IMG/VR virus record: IMGVR_UViG_3300020446_000067
Coordinates: 1-26,678 of that record
Origin: a virus
Strand: one strand, 5' to 3'
Length of the DNA stretch: 26,678 nucleotides
The position numbers and the translations under genes were made by a program. The notes beneath the pieces are model-generated. The model ran no database searches. It was not told the origin of the DNA and was given only the letters and a program-made list of their open reading frames with translations. This document shows, piece by piece, positions 15,875 through 22,924 of the stretch; the stretch's first letter is position 1; the number at the start of each line of letters is the position of its first letter.

Positions 15875-15882
15875 TATTTATC
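15875..15882 (-). promoter_or_regulatory. Putative T4-type late promoter, minus strand (gp14-gp15 operon)
   Basis: GATAAATA read on the minus strand, one arm of a perfect palindrome. It ends at or inside the possible first ATG of gp14, so a transcript begun here would start close to the ATG at 15869, with almost no leader. Confidence 0.5.
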
Positions 15883-15893
15883 GAACGATAAAT
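15876..15893. repeat. Inverted repeat joining two divergent late promoter elements
   Basis: ATTTATCG, a two-base AA centre, then CGATAAAT: a perfect 8-bp inverted repeat. Each arm belongs to a GATAAATA element, one on each strand. Confidence 0.85.
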
Positions 15894-15894
15894 A
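15887..15894 (+). promoter_or_regulatory. Putative T4-type late promoter, plus strand (gp13)
   Basis: GATAAATA, matching the late consensus at seven of eight positions. It lies 17 bases ahead of the gp13 ATG, with the ribosome site GGAG between. It is the plus-strand arm of the palindrome at 15876-15893. Confidence 0.65.
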
Positions 15895-15911
15895 CTATGG
15901 AGAAATAGTTT

Positions 15912-16670
15912 ATGGCAACATTATCAACAAAGAAGCAAGAGATATTCGATTATGTCAATAATATGCTGGGTGGCGGCATGGTTGATGTTGAATTAGATCC
16001 AGCTCACTACGAAACTGCAATTACCAAAGCACTAACTAGATTTAGACAAAGGTCAGATAACTCTGTTGAAGAAGCATACTTCTTTATGCCAACTGTGGTT
16101 GATCAAAACGAATATACATTGCCAAATGAGATAATAGAAGTTAGACAAATTTTTAGAAGAAGCATAGGATCAAGATCAGGCGGTGGCGATGGTGGTACTT
16201 TATTTGAACCTTTTAATTTAGCATATACAAATACCTACTTATTAGCAAGTTCTAACATGGGTGGTTTAGCAACTTACAATATGTTTTCGCAGTATCAAGA
16301 GCTTGTAGGAAGAATGTTTGGTTCTTTCATTGAATTCAAATGGAATACAGCAACAAAAAAATTAACTATTTTACAAAGATCGAGAACAGAAGAAACATTA
16401 CTGCTAATGTGTTACAATTATCGTCCAGACGATCAGCTATTAGATGATTATCTAGCAAAACAATGGATAAAAGATTACACACTTGCTACATGTAAATATA
16501 TGCTAGGTGAAGCAAGAAGCAAGTTTGCTACTATTGCAGGTCCACAAGGTGGCGGACAACTCAATGGTGACACTCTCAAAAATGAAGCGGCCGCTGAAAT
16601 TGAAAAATTAGAACAAGAAGTTAGTACAGCTATTCCCGGAGGTATGGGTTATGGCTTCACAATTGGTTAA
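15912..16670 (+). CDS. 13: Neck protein, gp13-like
   Basis: 252 residues; T4 gp13 has 309. The visible pattern is that of head-completion neck proteins. An N-terminal helix (KKQEIFDYVNNMLGG) is followed by the acidic ELDPAHYETAITKALTRFRQRS segment, YFFMPTVVDQNEYTLP, then EFKWNTATKKLTILQRS. A late helix IKDYTLATCKYMLGEARSKF comes before a Gly-rich loop and a closing coiled segment. gp13 binds the portal and supports gp14 at the head-tail junction. The start has GGAG nine bases upstream and a late promoter element before that. It diverges from gp14/gp15, whereas in T4 the genes 13, 14 and 15 run together on one strand. Its stop is followed after eight bases by an independent promoter. Confidence 0.8.
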   Translation: MATLSTKKQEIFDYVNNMLGGGMVDVELDPAHYETAITKALTRFRQRSDNSVEEAYFFMPTVVDQNEYTLPNEIIEVRQIFRRSIGSRSGGGDGGTLFEPFNLAYTNTYLLASSNMGGLATYNMFSQYQELVGRMFGSFIEFKWNTATKKLTILQRSRTEETLLLMCYNYRPDDQLLDDYLAKQWIKDYTLATCKYMLGEARSKFATIAGPQGGGQLNGDTLKNEAAAEIEKLEQEVSTAIPGGMGYGFTIG

Positions 16671-16677
16671 AATCCAC

Positions 16678-16706
16678 TTGACATTCTGATAATAATCCCT
16701 TATACT
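16678..16706 (+). promoter_or_regulatory. Sigma70-type promoter for dNMP kinase
   Basis: TTGACA at 16678-16683, a 17-base spacer, then TATACT at 16701-16706: a near-perfect host sigma70 promoter. Transcription should begin near 16713, with the ATG at 16729. It is the only clear promoter of this kind I saw, and it contrasts with the late elements around it. Confidence 0.85.
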
Positions 16707-16721
16707 AATTACAGTATAAGG
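16698..16721. promoter_or_regulatory. Candidate operator: perfect 9-bp inverted repeat over the -10 box
   Basis: CCTTATACT (16698-16706), six-base spacer AATTAC, AGTATAAGG (16713-16721). The left arm contains the whole -10 element and the right arm holds part of the ribosome site. The left arm lies before the predicted transcript start, so a DNA operator is more likely than an RNA hairpin. Confidence 0.65.
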
Positions 16722-16728
16722 ATTCATT

Positions 16729-17322
16729 ATGATTATTGGTATTTGTGGACTCATTGGAAGTGGCAAAGGTAGTGTCGCTGATATTCTAGTAGAAGAACAC
16801 AATTTTAAAAAAATTAGTTTTGCAGACAAATTGAAAGATGGCGTTGCATCTGTGTTTAACTGGGATAGACAGATGTTAGAAGGAGATACTAATGACTCAA
16901 GAAAATGGCGAGAAGAAAAAGACGATTTTTGGTCAAAAGAAACTGGTGAAACAATTACACCGCGCCTTGTCCTTCAATTATTTGGTACTGATTGTATGCG
17001 TAGTGGTTTTTTTGATGGTATCTGGGTAAGCCTTGTAAAAAAACATCTGTTAGAAAATCCTAATGTAAATTATGTAATACCAGATGTAAGATTTGAAAAC
17101 GAAGCTAAAATGATACATGCATTAAATGGACACGTTTGGCAGGTTCGTAGAGGACCAGATCCTTTATGGTTTAGACTATATAAAGACTTAGGACAAGTTC
17201 CCGAAGATGTTCATAAGTCGGAATGGGCTTGGGCAAATATACAAATGAGTGCAATACTAGCTAATGACGGTTCATTAGAAGATCTTAAAAGTCTGGTAAA
17301 AGATCTCCTTGCTTCCACTTAA
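16729..17322 (+). CDS. 1: Deoxynucleoside monophosphate kinase (T4 gp1-like)
   Basis: 197 residues (T4 gp1 has 241). The P-loop GLIGSGKGS occupies residues 7-15. Further on are FADKLKDGVASVF, a segment rich in acidic and Trp residues, LQLFGTDCMR, and YVIPDVRFENEA, which is typical of phage dNMP kinases. The enzyme phosphorylates dNMPs to dNDPs, supplying precursors for phage DNA synthesis. It has its own sigma70-like promoter with an inverted repeat across the -10 box, and AAGGA ahead of the ATG, which fits early or middle expression. It is embedded between late genes. The last 38 bases overlap the end of the convergent HNH-like gene. Confidence 0.9.
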   Translation: MIIGICGLIGSGKGSVADILVEEHNFKKISFADKLKDGVASVFNWDRQMLEGDTNDSRKWREEKDDFWSKETGETITPRLVLQLFGTDCMRSGFFDGIWVSLVKKHLLENPNVNYVIPDVRFENEAKMIHALNGHVWQVRRGPDPLWFRLYKDLGQVPEDVHKSEWAWANIQMSAILANDGSLEDLKSLVKDLLAST

Positions 17323-17620
17323 CTCCTTCTTTTTGTAATACTCGTTGACAGTTTGCACAGATTGTTTTTAAGTTTCTATATGATGTGTTACGTAAAGAAC
17401 CATCTATATGGTATACATTAAACTGCTCTAAATGTTTGCTTTTAAAACCGCATTTTTCACACAGAGGTTTTTTATCATATCCTGCTTGTTCCCATAGGGG
17501 TATGCCGTGACCAACACCGTTTTTCAAACACTGTTCACATTTTTTTCTATAAAATGTTTTTCCGTTTTTCTTATAATTAACTGCGGCAGGTCTTTTACCA
17601 CATACACATAAAGGTCTCAT
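17285..17620 (-). CDS. HNH-like zinc-ribbon protein, probable endonuclease relative
   Basis: 111 residues. Four cysteine pairs are visible: C5/C7, C28/C31, C54/C57 and C88/C91. The second half follows the HNH plan: CEKCGF, then VYHIDG with H71, N78, and NL at 83-84, ending CANCQ. The final metal or catalytic His of HNH (usually CANCH) is Gln92, so cleavage activity may be reduced or rely on a variant site. Similar free-standing HNH proteins are scattered in T4-like phages, where some are homing nucleases. It converges on and overlaps the dNMP kinase 3' end by 38 bases. The ATG has AAGGTGAG about eleven bases upstream. Confidence 0.7.
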   Translation of the reverse strand: MRPLCVCGKRPAAVNYKKNGKTFYRKKCEQCLKNGVGHGIPLWEQAGYDKKPLCEKCGFKSKHLEQFNVYHIDGSLRNTSYRNLKTICANCQRVLQKEGVKWKQGDLLPDF

Positions 17621-17624
17621 GTTG

Positions 17625-17632
17625 TATTTAGC
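17625..17632 (-). promoter_or_regulatory. Possible late element on the minus strand before the HNH-like gene
   Basis: GCTAAATA on the minus strand, the same variant as at 17688-17695 on the plus strand. It ends only four bases before the ATG at 17620, so if used it would yield a nearly leaderless transcript; AAGGTGAG just upstream argues that transcription may start further back. Confidence 0.3.
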
Positions 17633-17654
17633 TCACCTTTTCGACCCCTTTTTG

Positions 17655-17676
17655 ATATGTTTTATTACATATTTTT
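17655..17676 (+). terminator. Possible weak terminator
   Basis: ATATGT, six-base loop TTTATT, ACATAT, followed by TTTT. The stem is short and all A-T apart from one G-C pair, so it is weak. It sits between the dNMP kinase/HNH pair and the sheath gene, where a plus-strand stop would make sense. Confidence 0.3.
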
Positions 17677-17687
17677 CCATTCAATTT

Positions 17688-17695
17688 GCTAAATA
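17688..17695 (+). promoter_or_regulatory. Putative late promoter for tail sheath
   Basis: GCTAAATA, a weaker match to the late consensus (six of eight) than the other elements. It lies 37 bases before the sheath ATG. It is the only candidate in the 112-base gap before the most highly expressed type of late gene, which raises its credibility. Confidence 0.5.
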
Positions 17696-17713
17696 CATGT
17701 AGAATGTACATGT
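17695..17713 (+). repeat. Inverted repeat in the tail sheath leader
   Basis: ACATGTA, five-base GAATG, TACATGT: a perfect 7-bp inverted repeat ending 19 bases before the sheath ATG. If transcription starts at the late element, most or all of it would be in the mRNA leader just upstream of the AGGAG site. Confidence 0.7.
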
Positions 17714-17732
17714 CCACGATAGGAGAAATAAA

Positions 17733-20700
17733 ATGGCAGGATTAGTATCACCAGGCGTACAGGTTAGCGTTGTTGATGAAAGTTTTTACACACCAGCTGA
17801 ACCAGGTACCCTTCCAATGTTATTTGTCGCAACTGCGGCAAACAAGCAAAACGGTTCCGGCACAGGTATTGCACCGGGTACCCAAACAGCAAATGCAGGT
17901 AAACCTTACCTATTAACTTCGCAAAGAGATCTAGTAGATACTTTTGGCGATCCAGTTTTCAAAGCAGACACAACCAACAATCCAATTCATGGAAGCGAAT
18001 TAAACGAATATGGATTACAAGCGGCTTACTCATACTTGGGTATTGCTAACAGAGCTTATGTTGTAAGAGCAGATTTAGATGTAGGACAATTAGAAGCAAG
18101 TGCAACAGCACCCGCGGCAAATCCAACAGATGGAACATATTGGTTTGACACTAAGAATACACTATGGGGTATTCAAGAGTGGAATGGTGCTTCAGTATTA
18201 AGCGGCGGACAAAACTTTACTAACAAAGTTCCGATTGCAATTACAGATGAAACACAAACAAGCAATACAGGATCATTAAGCACAAACGGATACACCGGCG
18301 TTATACCTGCCAGTACAGTCGGCGCCGTTGGTGATTATGCTGTAGTTGCAACTTCAACTTTAAATAGAATATACTACAGAAACACTTCAGGTACTTGGGT
18401 ACTTGTAGGAAGTGATGCATGGACTAAGAGTTGGGCAACTGTAAAAGGTTCAACTTCTAACCCTTCATTTGCAGGCACTGCAAATATTACTATTAATGAA
18501 ACTGCGGTTGCAGTTAACACTTCAGATACTGTAACAAATGTTGCAAGTACAATTAATGGACTTAGTATTCCTGGAGTTACAGCGGCGGCAGTAGATGGTA
18601 GATTAGAAATCTACAGTGATGGTAATTCATTATCTGAAGATTCAACACTAAGTGGTGAAATAATTATTGCAGGTGATTCAACTAGATTAACAGAGCTAGG
18701 AATTTCAGCAGGAACATATTATCCACCTATTTGCCAAATTTCAAAACACACAAGTATTCCAGAATGGAAAACAGGAGATACTTACACAAGACCAACAGGT
18801 AGTGTATGGATGAAGACAACTACTCCTAACTTGGGTGCAAAATATGTTGTTAAGAAATGGAATAACAGCACAGCATTATGGGAAACTGCAAATCCAAGCA
18901 TATATGCATCTAATAACGAAGCTATCTTTAACGCAGACAAAACAGGCGGCGGAGCAAACATGCTTACTGGCGATTTGTATGTATTAAGTAATGTAGCTGG
19001 AGATGTTAGACCATTAGCTACTTTTAAATTATATCGTAGAAATGGAATAGCACCTACAACAATTACAGGTGCAAAAATTATTGCTGGAAGTATTAGTAGT
19101 GGATCGGCTTCATTTACAGTACAAAGTACAGATAACTCACAACTTGCTTTTAATGCGGCTGTAACTGTTTCAGGTACATATACTGGCGCGGCTTCAGATG
19201 CAAATGTTTTAGCAGGCGCTATTAATGATGCAAATATTGAAAACGTTACTGCAACTGTAAATGCTCAAAATAAAGTTGTAATATCACATGCTTTAGGTGG
19301 AGAAATTAAATTTGTAGATACAAATAGTGTTCTTACAGAAGCTGGGTTTACACCATTTGTGGATGCCAACACAGGTACTCCAAACTTATCTTATGTACAA
19401 GGTACAGACAGTGGAACAAGTCCTTTACAATTACAAGCTAGCCTTTGGAAAGTTCTTTCATATACTGCTAGTGACAATGAAGTTACAGCAACAACAGCAG
19501 AAGGTACTTTATGGTACAATTCAACTGTTGACGAAGTAGACATCCTTGTACACAATGGAAGCGAATTTGTAGGTTATCTATATGATGGATCAAGCGGACA
19601 AGCCGCAACAGCAAGTCCTTACTATAATGTAGATGCTACAAAAGAAACAGATCCTGCAGGTCCTATTGTAGGTGCAACAGCACCAACAACACAGAGTGAC
19701 GGTACTGCATTGGTGTCAGGTGATCTTTGGATTGATACTTCAGACTTAGAAAACTATCCAAAACTATATAAACATAATTCAGACAGAACTGATTTACCAG
19801 TTGCAAACAGATGGTTTGCTGTTGATACAACAGACCAAACAACTGAAAACGGTATTCTGTTTGCTGATGCAAGATACAATACACAAGGAGCTAATTCTAA
19901 TAATGCTGGCGACATTGATGACTTATTAGCAAGTGATTACATGGATCCAGATGCTCCAGATCCTGCATTATATCCAAAAGGCATGTTGTTATGGAATACT
20001 AGAAGAAGTGGTTTTAATGTTAAAAAATACAGAAGAAACTACATCAACACAGCAACTGACAATACTAGATTTAACGATCAGTCAATGTCAGGATATTTTG
20101 CAAATCGTTGGGTAACAGAATCTGCTAATCAACCAGATGGCTCTGGTAGCTTTGGTAGAAAAGCTCAGCGTAAAGTTGTTGTACAAGCACTTCAAGCATT
20201 AGTTAATAGCAACGAAGATATTAGAGACGATGAGTCAAGAATCTTTAATATGATGGCATGTCCTGGGTATCCAGAATTAATTGGCGAGATGAAATCACTT
20301 AACTTTGATAGAGGCTTAACAGCATTTATAGTTGGAGATTCACCGTTCAGATTAAAAGCCAATGCAACTGACATAAACAACTGGGCGACCAATGTTAATA
20401 ATGCTGTAGAAGACAACGACAATGGTTTAGTTACAGCAGATCCATACTTGGCAGTATTTTATCCAAGCGGATTTACAAGTGACAACTTTGGTAAAAACGT
20501 TGTTGTACCACCAAGTCACATGATGCTTAGAACTATTGCACTTAGTGATCAAGTTTCTTTTCCATGGTTTGCACCAGCAGGCACAAGAAGAGGCGGAATT
20601 ACAAATGCTAGTTCAACAGGATTCGTTGACGCAGAAGGCGAATTTAAATCAGTAGCATTGAACGAAGGTTTGAGAGATACTTTATATGCAAATAATGTAA

Positions 20701-21095
20701 ATCCAATTACGTTTATTACAGGTGCTGGTTTAGTAAACTTTGGTCAAAAAACAAGACAACTTACAGCAAGTGCTCTTGATAGAATCAATGTATCTAGATT
20801 GGTAATATATCTACGTAGTCAACTTAATGTTCTTGCAAAACCTTACTTGTTTGAACCAAATGATAAAATTACAAGAGATGAAATAAAACAAGCGGCTGAA
20901 AGTTTATTATTAGAACTTGTAGGTCAAAGAGCACTTTATGATTTCTTAGTAGTTTGTGATGAATCAAATAATACACCTGCAAGAATTGATAGAAACGAGC
21001 TTTACTTAGATATTGCTGTTGAACCTGTTAAGGCAGTTGAGTTTATTTACATTCCACTTAGACTTAAAAATACTGGAGAAATAGCAGGATTGTAA
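17733..21095 (+). CDS. 18: Tail sheath protein gp18, greatly enlarged
   Basis: 1120 residues, against 659 in T4 gp18. The sheath core is split. Residues 1-~125 contain the N-terminal domain (AGLVSPGVQVSVVDESF, QAAYSYLGIANRAYVVRADL). From ~720 to the end is the C-terminal sheath domain (SGYFANRWV, MMACPGYPELI, AFIVGDSPFR, VFYPSGF, PWFAPAGTRRGGI, then LYDFLVVCDESNNTP). Between them lie ~600 residues of beta-rich insertion. It contains Trp hairpins (GTYWFDT, GSVWMKT, GTLWYNS, GDLWIDT) and two segments (~250-327, ~446-548) resembling flagellar hook IN motifs (NETAVAVNTSDTVTNVASTI). The insert should decorate the outside of the sheath. The start has AGGAG. The sheath identity is secure; the insertion's role is unknown. 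Confidence 0.92.
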   Translation: MAGLVSPGVQVSVVDESFYTPAEPGTLPMLFVATAANKQNGSGTGIAPGTQTANAGKPYLLTSQRDLVDTFGDPVFKADTTNNPIHGSELNEYGLQAAYSYLGIANRAYVVRADLDVGQLEASATAPAANPTDGTYWFDTKNTLWGIQEWNGASVLSGGQNFTNKVPIAITDETQTSNTGSLSTNGYTGVIPASTVGAVGDYAVVATSTLNRIYYRNTSGTWVLVGSDAWTKSWATVKGSTSNPSFAGTANITINETAVAVNTSDTVTNVASTINGLSIPGVTAAAVDGRLEIYSDGNSLSEDSTLSGEIIIAGDSTRLTELGISAGTYYPPICQISKHTSIPEWKTGDTYTRPTGSVWMKTTTPNLGAKYVVKKWNNSTALWETANPSIYASNNEAIFNADKTGGGANMLTGDLYVLSNVAGDVRPLATFKLYRRNGIAPTTITGAKIIAGSISSGSASFTVQSTDNSQLAFNAAVTVSGTYTGAASDANVLAGAINDANIENVTATVNAQNKVVISHALGGEIKFVDTNSVLTEAGFTPFVDANTGTPNLSYVQGTDSGTSPLQLQASLWKVLSYTASDNEVTATTAEGTLWYNSTVDEVDILVHNGSEFVGYLYDGSSGQAATASPYYNVDATKETDPAGPIVGATAPTTQSDGTALVSGDLWIDTSDLENYPKLYKHNSDRTDLPVANRWFAVDTTDQTTENGILFADARYNTQGANSNNAGDIDDLLASDYMDPDAPDPALYPKGMLLWNTRRSGFNVKKYRRNYINTATDNTRFNDQSMSGYFANRWVTESANQPDGSGSFGRKAQRKVVVQALQALVNSNEDIRDDESRIFNMMACPGYPELIGEMKSLNFDRGLTAFIVGDSPFRLKANATDINNWATNVNNAVEDNDNGLVTADPYLAVFYPSGFTSDNFGKNVVVPPSHMMLRTIALSDQVSFPWFAPAGTRRGGITNASSTGFVDAEGEFKSVALNEGLRDTLYANNVNPITFITGAGLVNFGQKTRQLTASALDRINVSRLVIYLRSQLNVLAKPYLFEPNDKITRDEIKQAAESLLLELVGQRALYDFLVVCDESNNTPARIDRNELYLDIAVEPVKAVEFIYIPLRLKNTGEIAGL

Positions 21096-21099
21096 TTAT

Positions 21100-21107
21100 G
21101 ATAAATA
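21100..21107 (+). promoter_or_regulatory. Putative T4-type late promoter for tail tube
   Basis: GATAAATA immediately after the sheath stop and 22 bases before the tube ATG, with TTAGGAG between. A separate promoter would allow more tube than sheath mRNA. Confidence 0.6.
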
Positions 21108-21129
21108 ATAGTAGATTAGGAGCAATATA

Positions 21130-21756
21130 ATGGCGATATCAACACTATCAAAAATGACAGTGCCTTTGGCAAGCGGAGATTCTGCTAGTAACCAAGGCTT
21201 GTTAATGCCTAAACTTCAGTATAGGTTTAGGGTGTCTTTAGAAAATTTTGGTGTATCAACACCGACAACAGAACTTACAAAACAAGTTATAGATGTAACT
21301 CGTCCTAATGTTAGTTTTGATCAAATGACTATTGACATTTATAATTCACGTGTATACTTGGCTGGCAAACATACTTGGGAGCCAATTACAATTAATTTAC
21401 GTGAAGATGTTAATAACAATGTACAAAAACTTACAGGCGAACAATTACAGAAACAATTTGACTTTTATGAGCAATCAAGTGCGGCTTCCGGACAGGATTA
21501 CAAATTTACAACTAGAATGGAAATCCTAGACGGTGGTAACGGAGTTAATACTCCAACTGTATTAGAAACATTTGAGTTGTACGGTTGTTACTTAGAAAGT
21601 GCAAATTACAATACTTTAGCGTATGCAACATCGGAACCAGTTACAGTAACATTAGCTGTTAGATATGACAATGCTGTACAATCACCACAAGGTACAGGAA
21701 TTGGTACTGCGGTAGGCAGAACAGTGAACACGTTAGTAACAGGCGGTGGCGCTTAA
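21130..21756 (+). CDS. 19: Tail tube protein gp19
   Basis: 208 residues (T4 gp19 has 163). The pattern is that of the contractile-tail tube fold. A first strand YRFRVSLENFG is followed by a loop, then TKQVIDVTRPNVSFDQMTIDIYN, KHTWEPITINLRED, the helix GEQLQKQFDFYEQ and a strand pair ending ESANYNTLAYATSEPVTVTL. A Gly/Val tail closes the protein. gp19 forms the inner tube within the gp18 sheath through which DNA passes. The gene has its own late element and an AGGAG ribosome site, follows gp18 as in T4, and is closed by a strong terminator. The ~45 extra residues are mainly at the ends. Confidence 0.9.
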   Translation: MAISTLSKMTVPLASGDSASNQGLLMPKLQYRFRVSLENFGVSTPTTELTKQVIDVTRPNVSFDQMTIDIYNSRVYLAGKHTWEPITINLREDVNNNVQKLTGEQLQKQFDFYEQSSAASGQDYKFTTRMEILDGGNGVNTPTVLETFELYGCYLESANYNTLAYATSEPVTVTLAVRYDNAVQSPQGTGIGTAVGRTVNTLVTGGGA

Positions 21757-21785
21757 TAATTAAACTAAATCCTAATCTATTTCAT

Positions 21786-21818
21786 ATAGGGGTATTATTG
21801 CAATACCCCTATTCTTTT
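21786..21818 (+). terminator. Rho-independent terminator after gp19
   Basis: Perfect 11-bp stem ATAGGGGTATT / AATACCCCTAT with a five-base ATTGC loop, followed by TCTTTT. It stands 29 bases after the tube stop and before the late element of the next gene. Confidence 0.92.
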
Positions 21819-21840
21819 ATATACCCACTTAATAGCAATC

Positions 21841-21848
21841 GATAAATA
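21841..21848 (+). promoter_or_regulatory. Putative T4-type late promoter after the terminator
   Basis: GATAAATA, 20 bases before the ATG at 21869, with TAGGAG between. It restarts transcription directly behind the strong terminator, which supports its being a true promoter. Confidence 0.7.
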
Positions 21849-21868
21849 CATTATAGGAGCAAAAAGTA

Positions 21869-22921
21869 ATGTCAATTTTTAATGGTTTTTTAGATAATTT
21901 AGGAGACGGCTTATTCAATCCTAAAGGTAATTTAGGAGATGCTAGACATGCATCTAGAACCTTTGTTGAAGATAGTTTTAGACTTGCTCCTAAAGTAAAG
22001 TTTCTTTATCATGTAGCATTTACATTTAGTCCTACAGCTTTAAAAGCTATTCCTACATTTGAAAACAGACATAAATTAGAAGCAGGATTATTAGTAAAAG
22101 CCGCAGATTTACCTAAGTACTCGGCTGTAATAGACAGTAGAAAAAGCTATAATAGAATTAAAAATATTCAAACAAGTATTCAATATGATCCTGTAAACAT
22201 TACTTTTCATGATGATAACCTGGGTATAAGCACAGCATTGTTAGAAGCCTACTACAGATATTACTATGCTGATGGTAATTATGGTGTATACCCTGTTGCA
22301 TATAATAAGGTAGCAAATAGTACAAATTCACAACCTGGTGATAACACATATTTAGGATCAGGCTACAATGGTTACCGTTATGGTTTAGATAACAACAGTT
22401 CAGAGCCATTTTTTACAAACATACAACTTAGTCAAATGACTAGGAAAACTTACACAACATATACATTGGTCAATCCAATCATAGAAAATTGGGGACATGA
22501 TTCTGTTGATGCTTCAGACGGCGCAGGCGTAATGCAAAATCAAATGACTGTAAGATACGAAGCTGTGTGGTATGATAGAGGACCTGTAGAAGCTGGAGCA
22601 GATGGAAATCCAAAAGGTTTTGGATCAGCAGAACATTACGATAAAACACCTAGCCCAATTACATTAGCCGGTGGAGGTAATTTAGGACTAGGAGGTATCT
22701 TAGGTGTTGGTGTAGATCTATTTGACTATGCACGTACAGGTAAAGGATTTAGTAGTCCTTTAGCGGCAGGATTAGCGGCGGCACAGTTAATAGGAAATGT
22801 TAGAGGACTAAGTTCAGAGGGCATAAGAAGTGAGGGATTTAATGTATTGAAAAAAGGAATAGGTAATATTGGTGGTGTCGATGTAAGCGGTGTTGCTAAT
22901 ACTATATTCCCGAAAGGATAA
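21869..22921 (+). CDS. Second tube-like tail protein (gp19/gp48/gp54-type)
   Basis: 350 residues. After a short N-terminal segment, residues ~40-250 recall the tube fold: VKFLYHVAFTFSP, LLVKAADLPKYSAVIDSRK, IKNIQTSIQYDPVNITFHDD, an aromatic helix ending EAYYRYYYADGNYG, and later NQMTVRYEAVWYDRG. A loop of ~50 residues is inserted in the middle. The last ~90 residues are Gly/Ala/Leu-rich (LAGGGNLGLGGILGVGVDLF, LAAGLAAAQLIG). In T4 the baseplate-tube junction proteins gp48 and gp54 share the tube fold and are 320-364 residues long, so this could be one of them; I cannot say which. It has its own late element and a good ribosome site. Confidence 0.6.
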   Translation: MSIFNGFLDNLGDGLFNPKGNLGDARHASRTFVEDSFRLAPKVKFLYHVAFTFSPTALKAIPTFENRHKLEAGLLVKAADLPKYSAVIDSRKSYNRIKNIQTSIQYDPVNITFHDDNLGISTALLEAYYRYYYADGNYGVYPVAYNKVANSTNSQPGDNTYLGSGYNGYRYGLDNNSSEPFFTNIQLSQMTRKTYTTYTLVNPIIENWGHDSVDASDGAGVMQNQMTVRYEAVWYDRGPVEAGADGNPKGFGSAEHYDKTPSPITLAGGGNLGLGGILGVGVDLFDYARTGKGFSSPLAAGLAAAQLIGNVRGLSSEGIRSEGFNVLKKGIGNIGGVDVSGVANTIFPKG

Positions 22922-22924
22922 TCA

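Noticed and set aside
19327-19539. Extra small genes inside the sheath gene (for example at 19327, 19663 and 19933)
   Set aside because: They are alternative-frame shadows of the repetitive sheath insertion, rich in Leu/Gln by frame effect, without ribosome sites.
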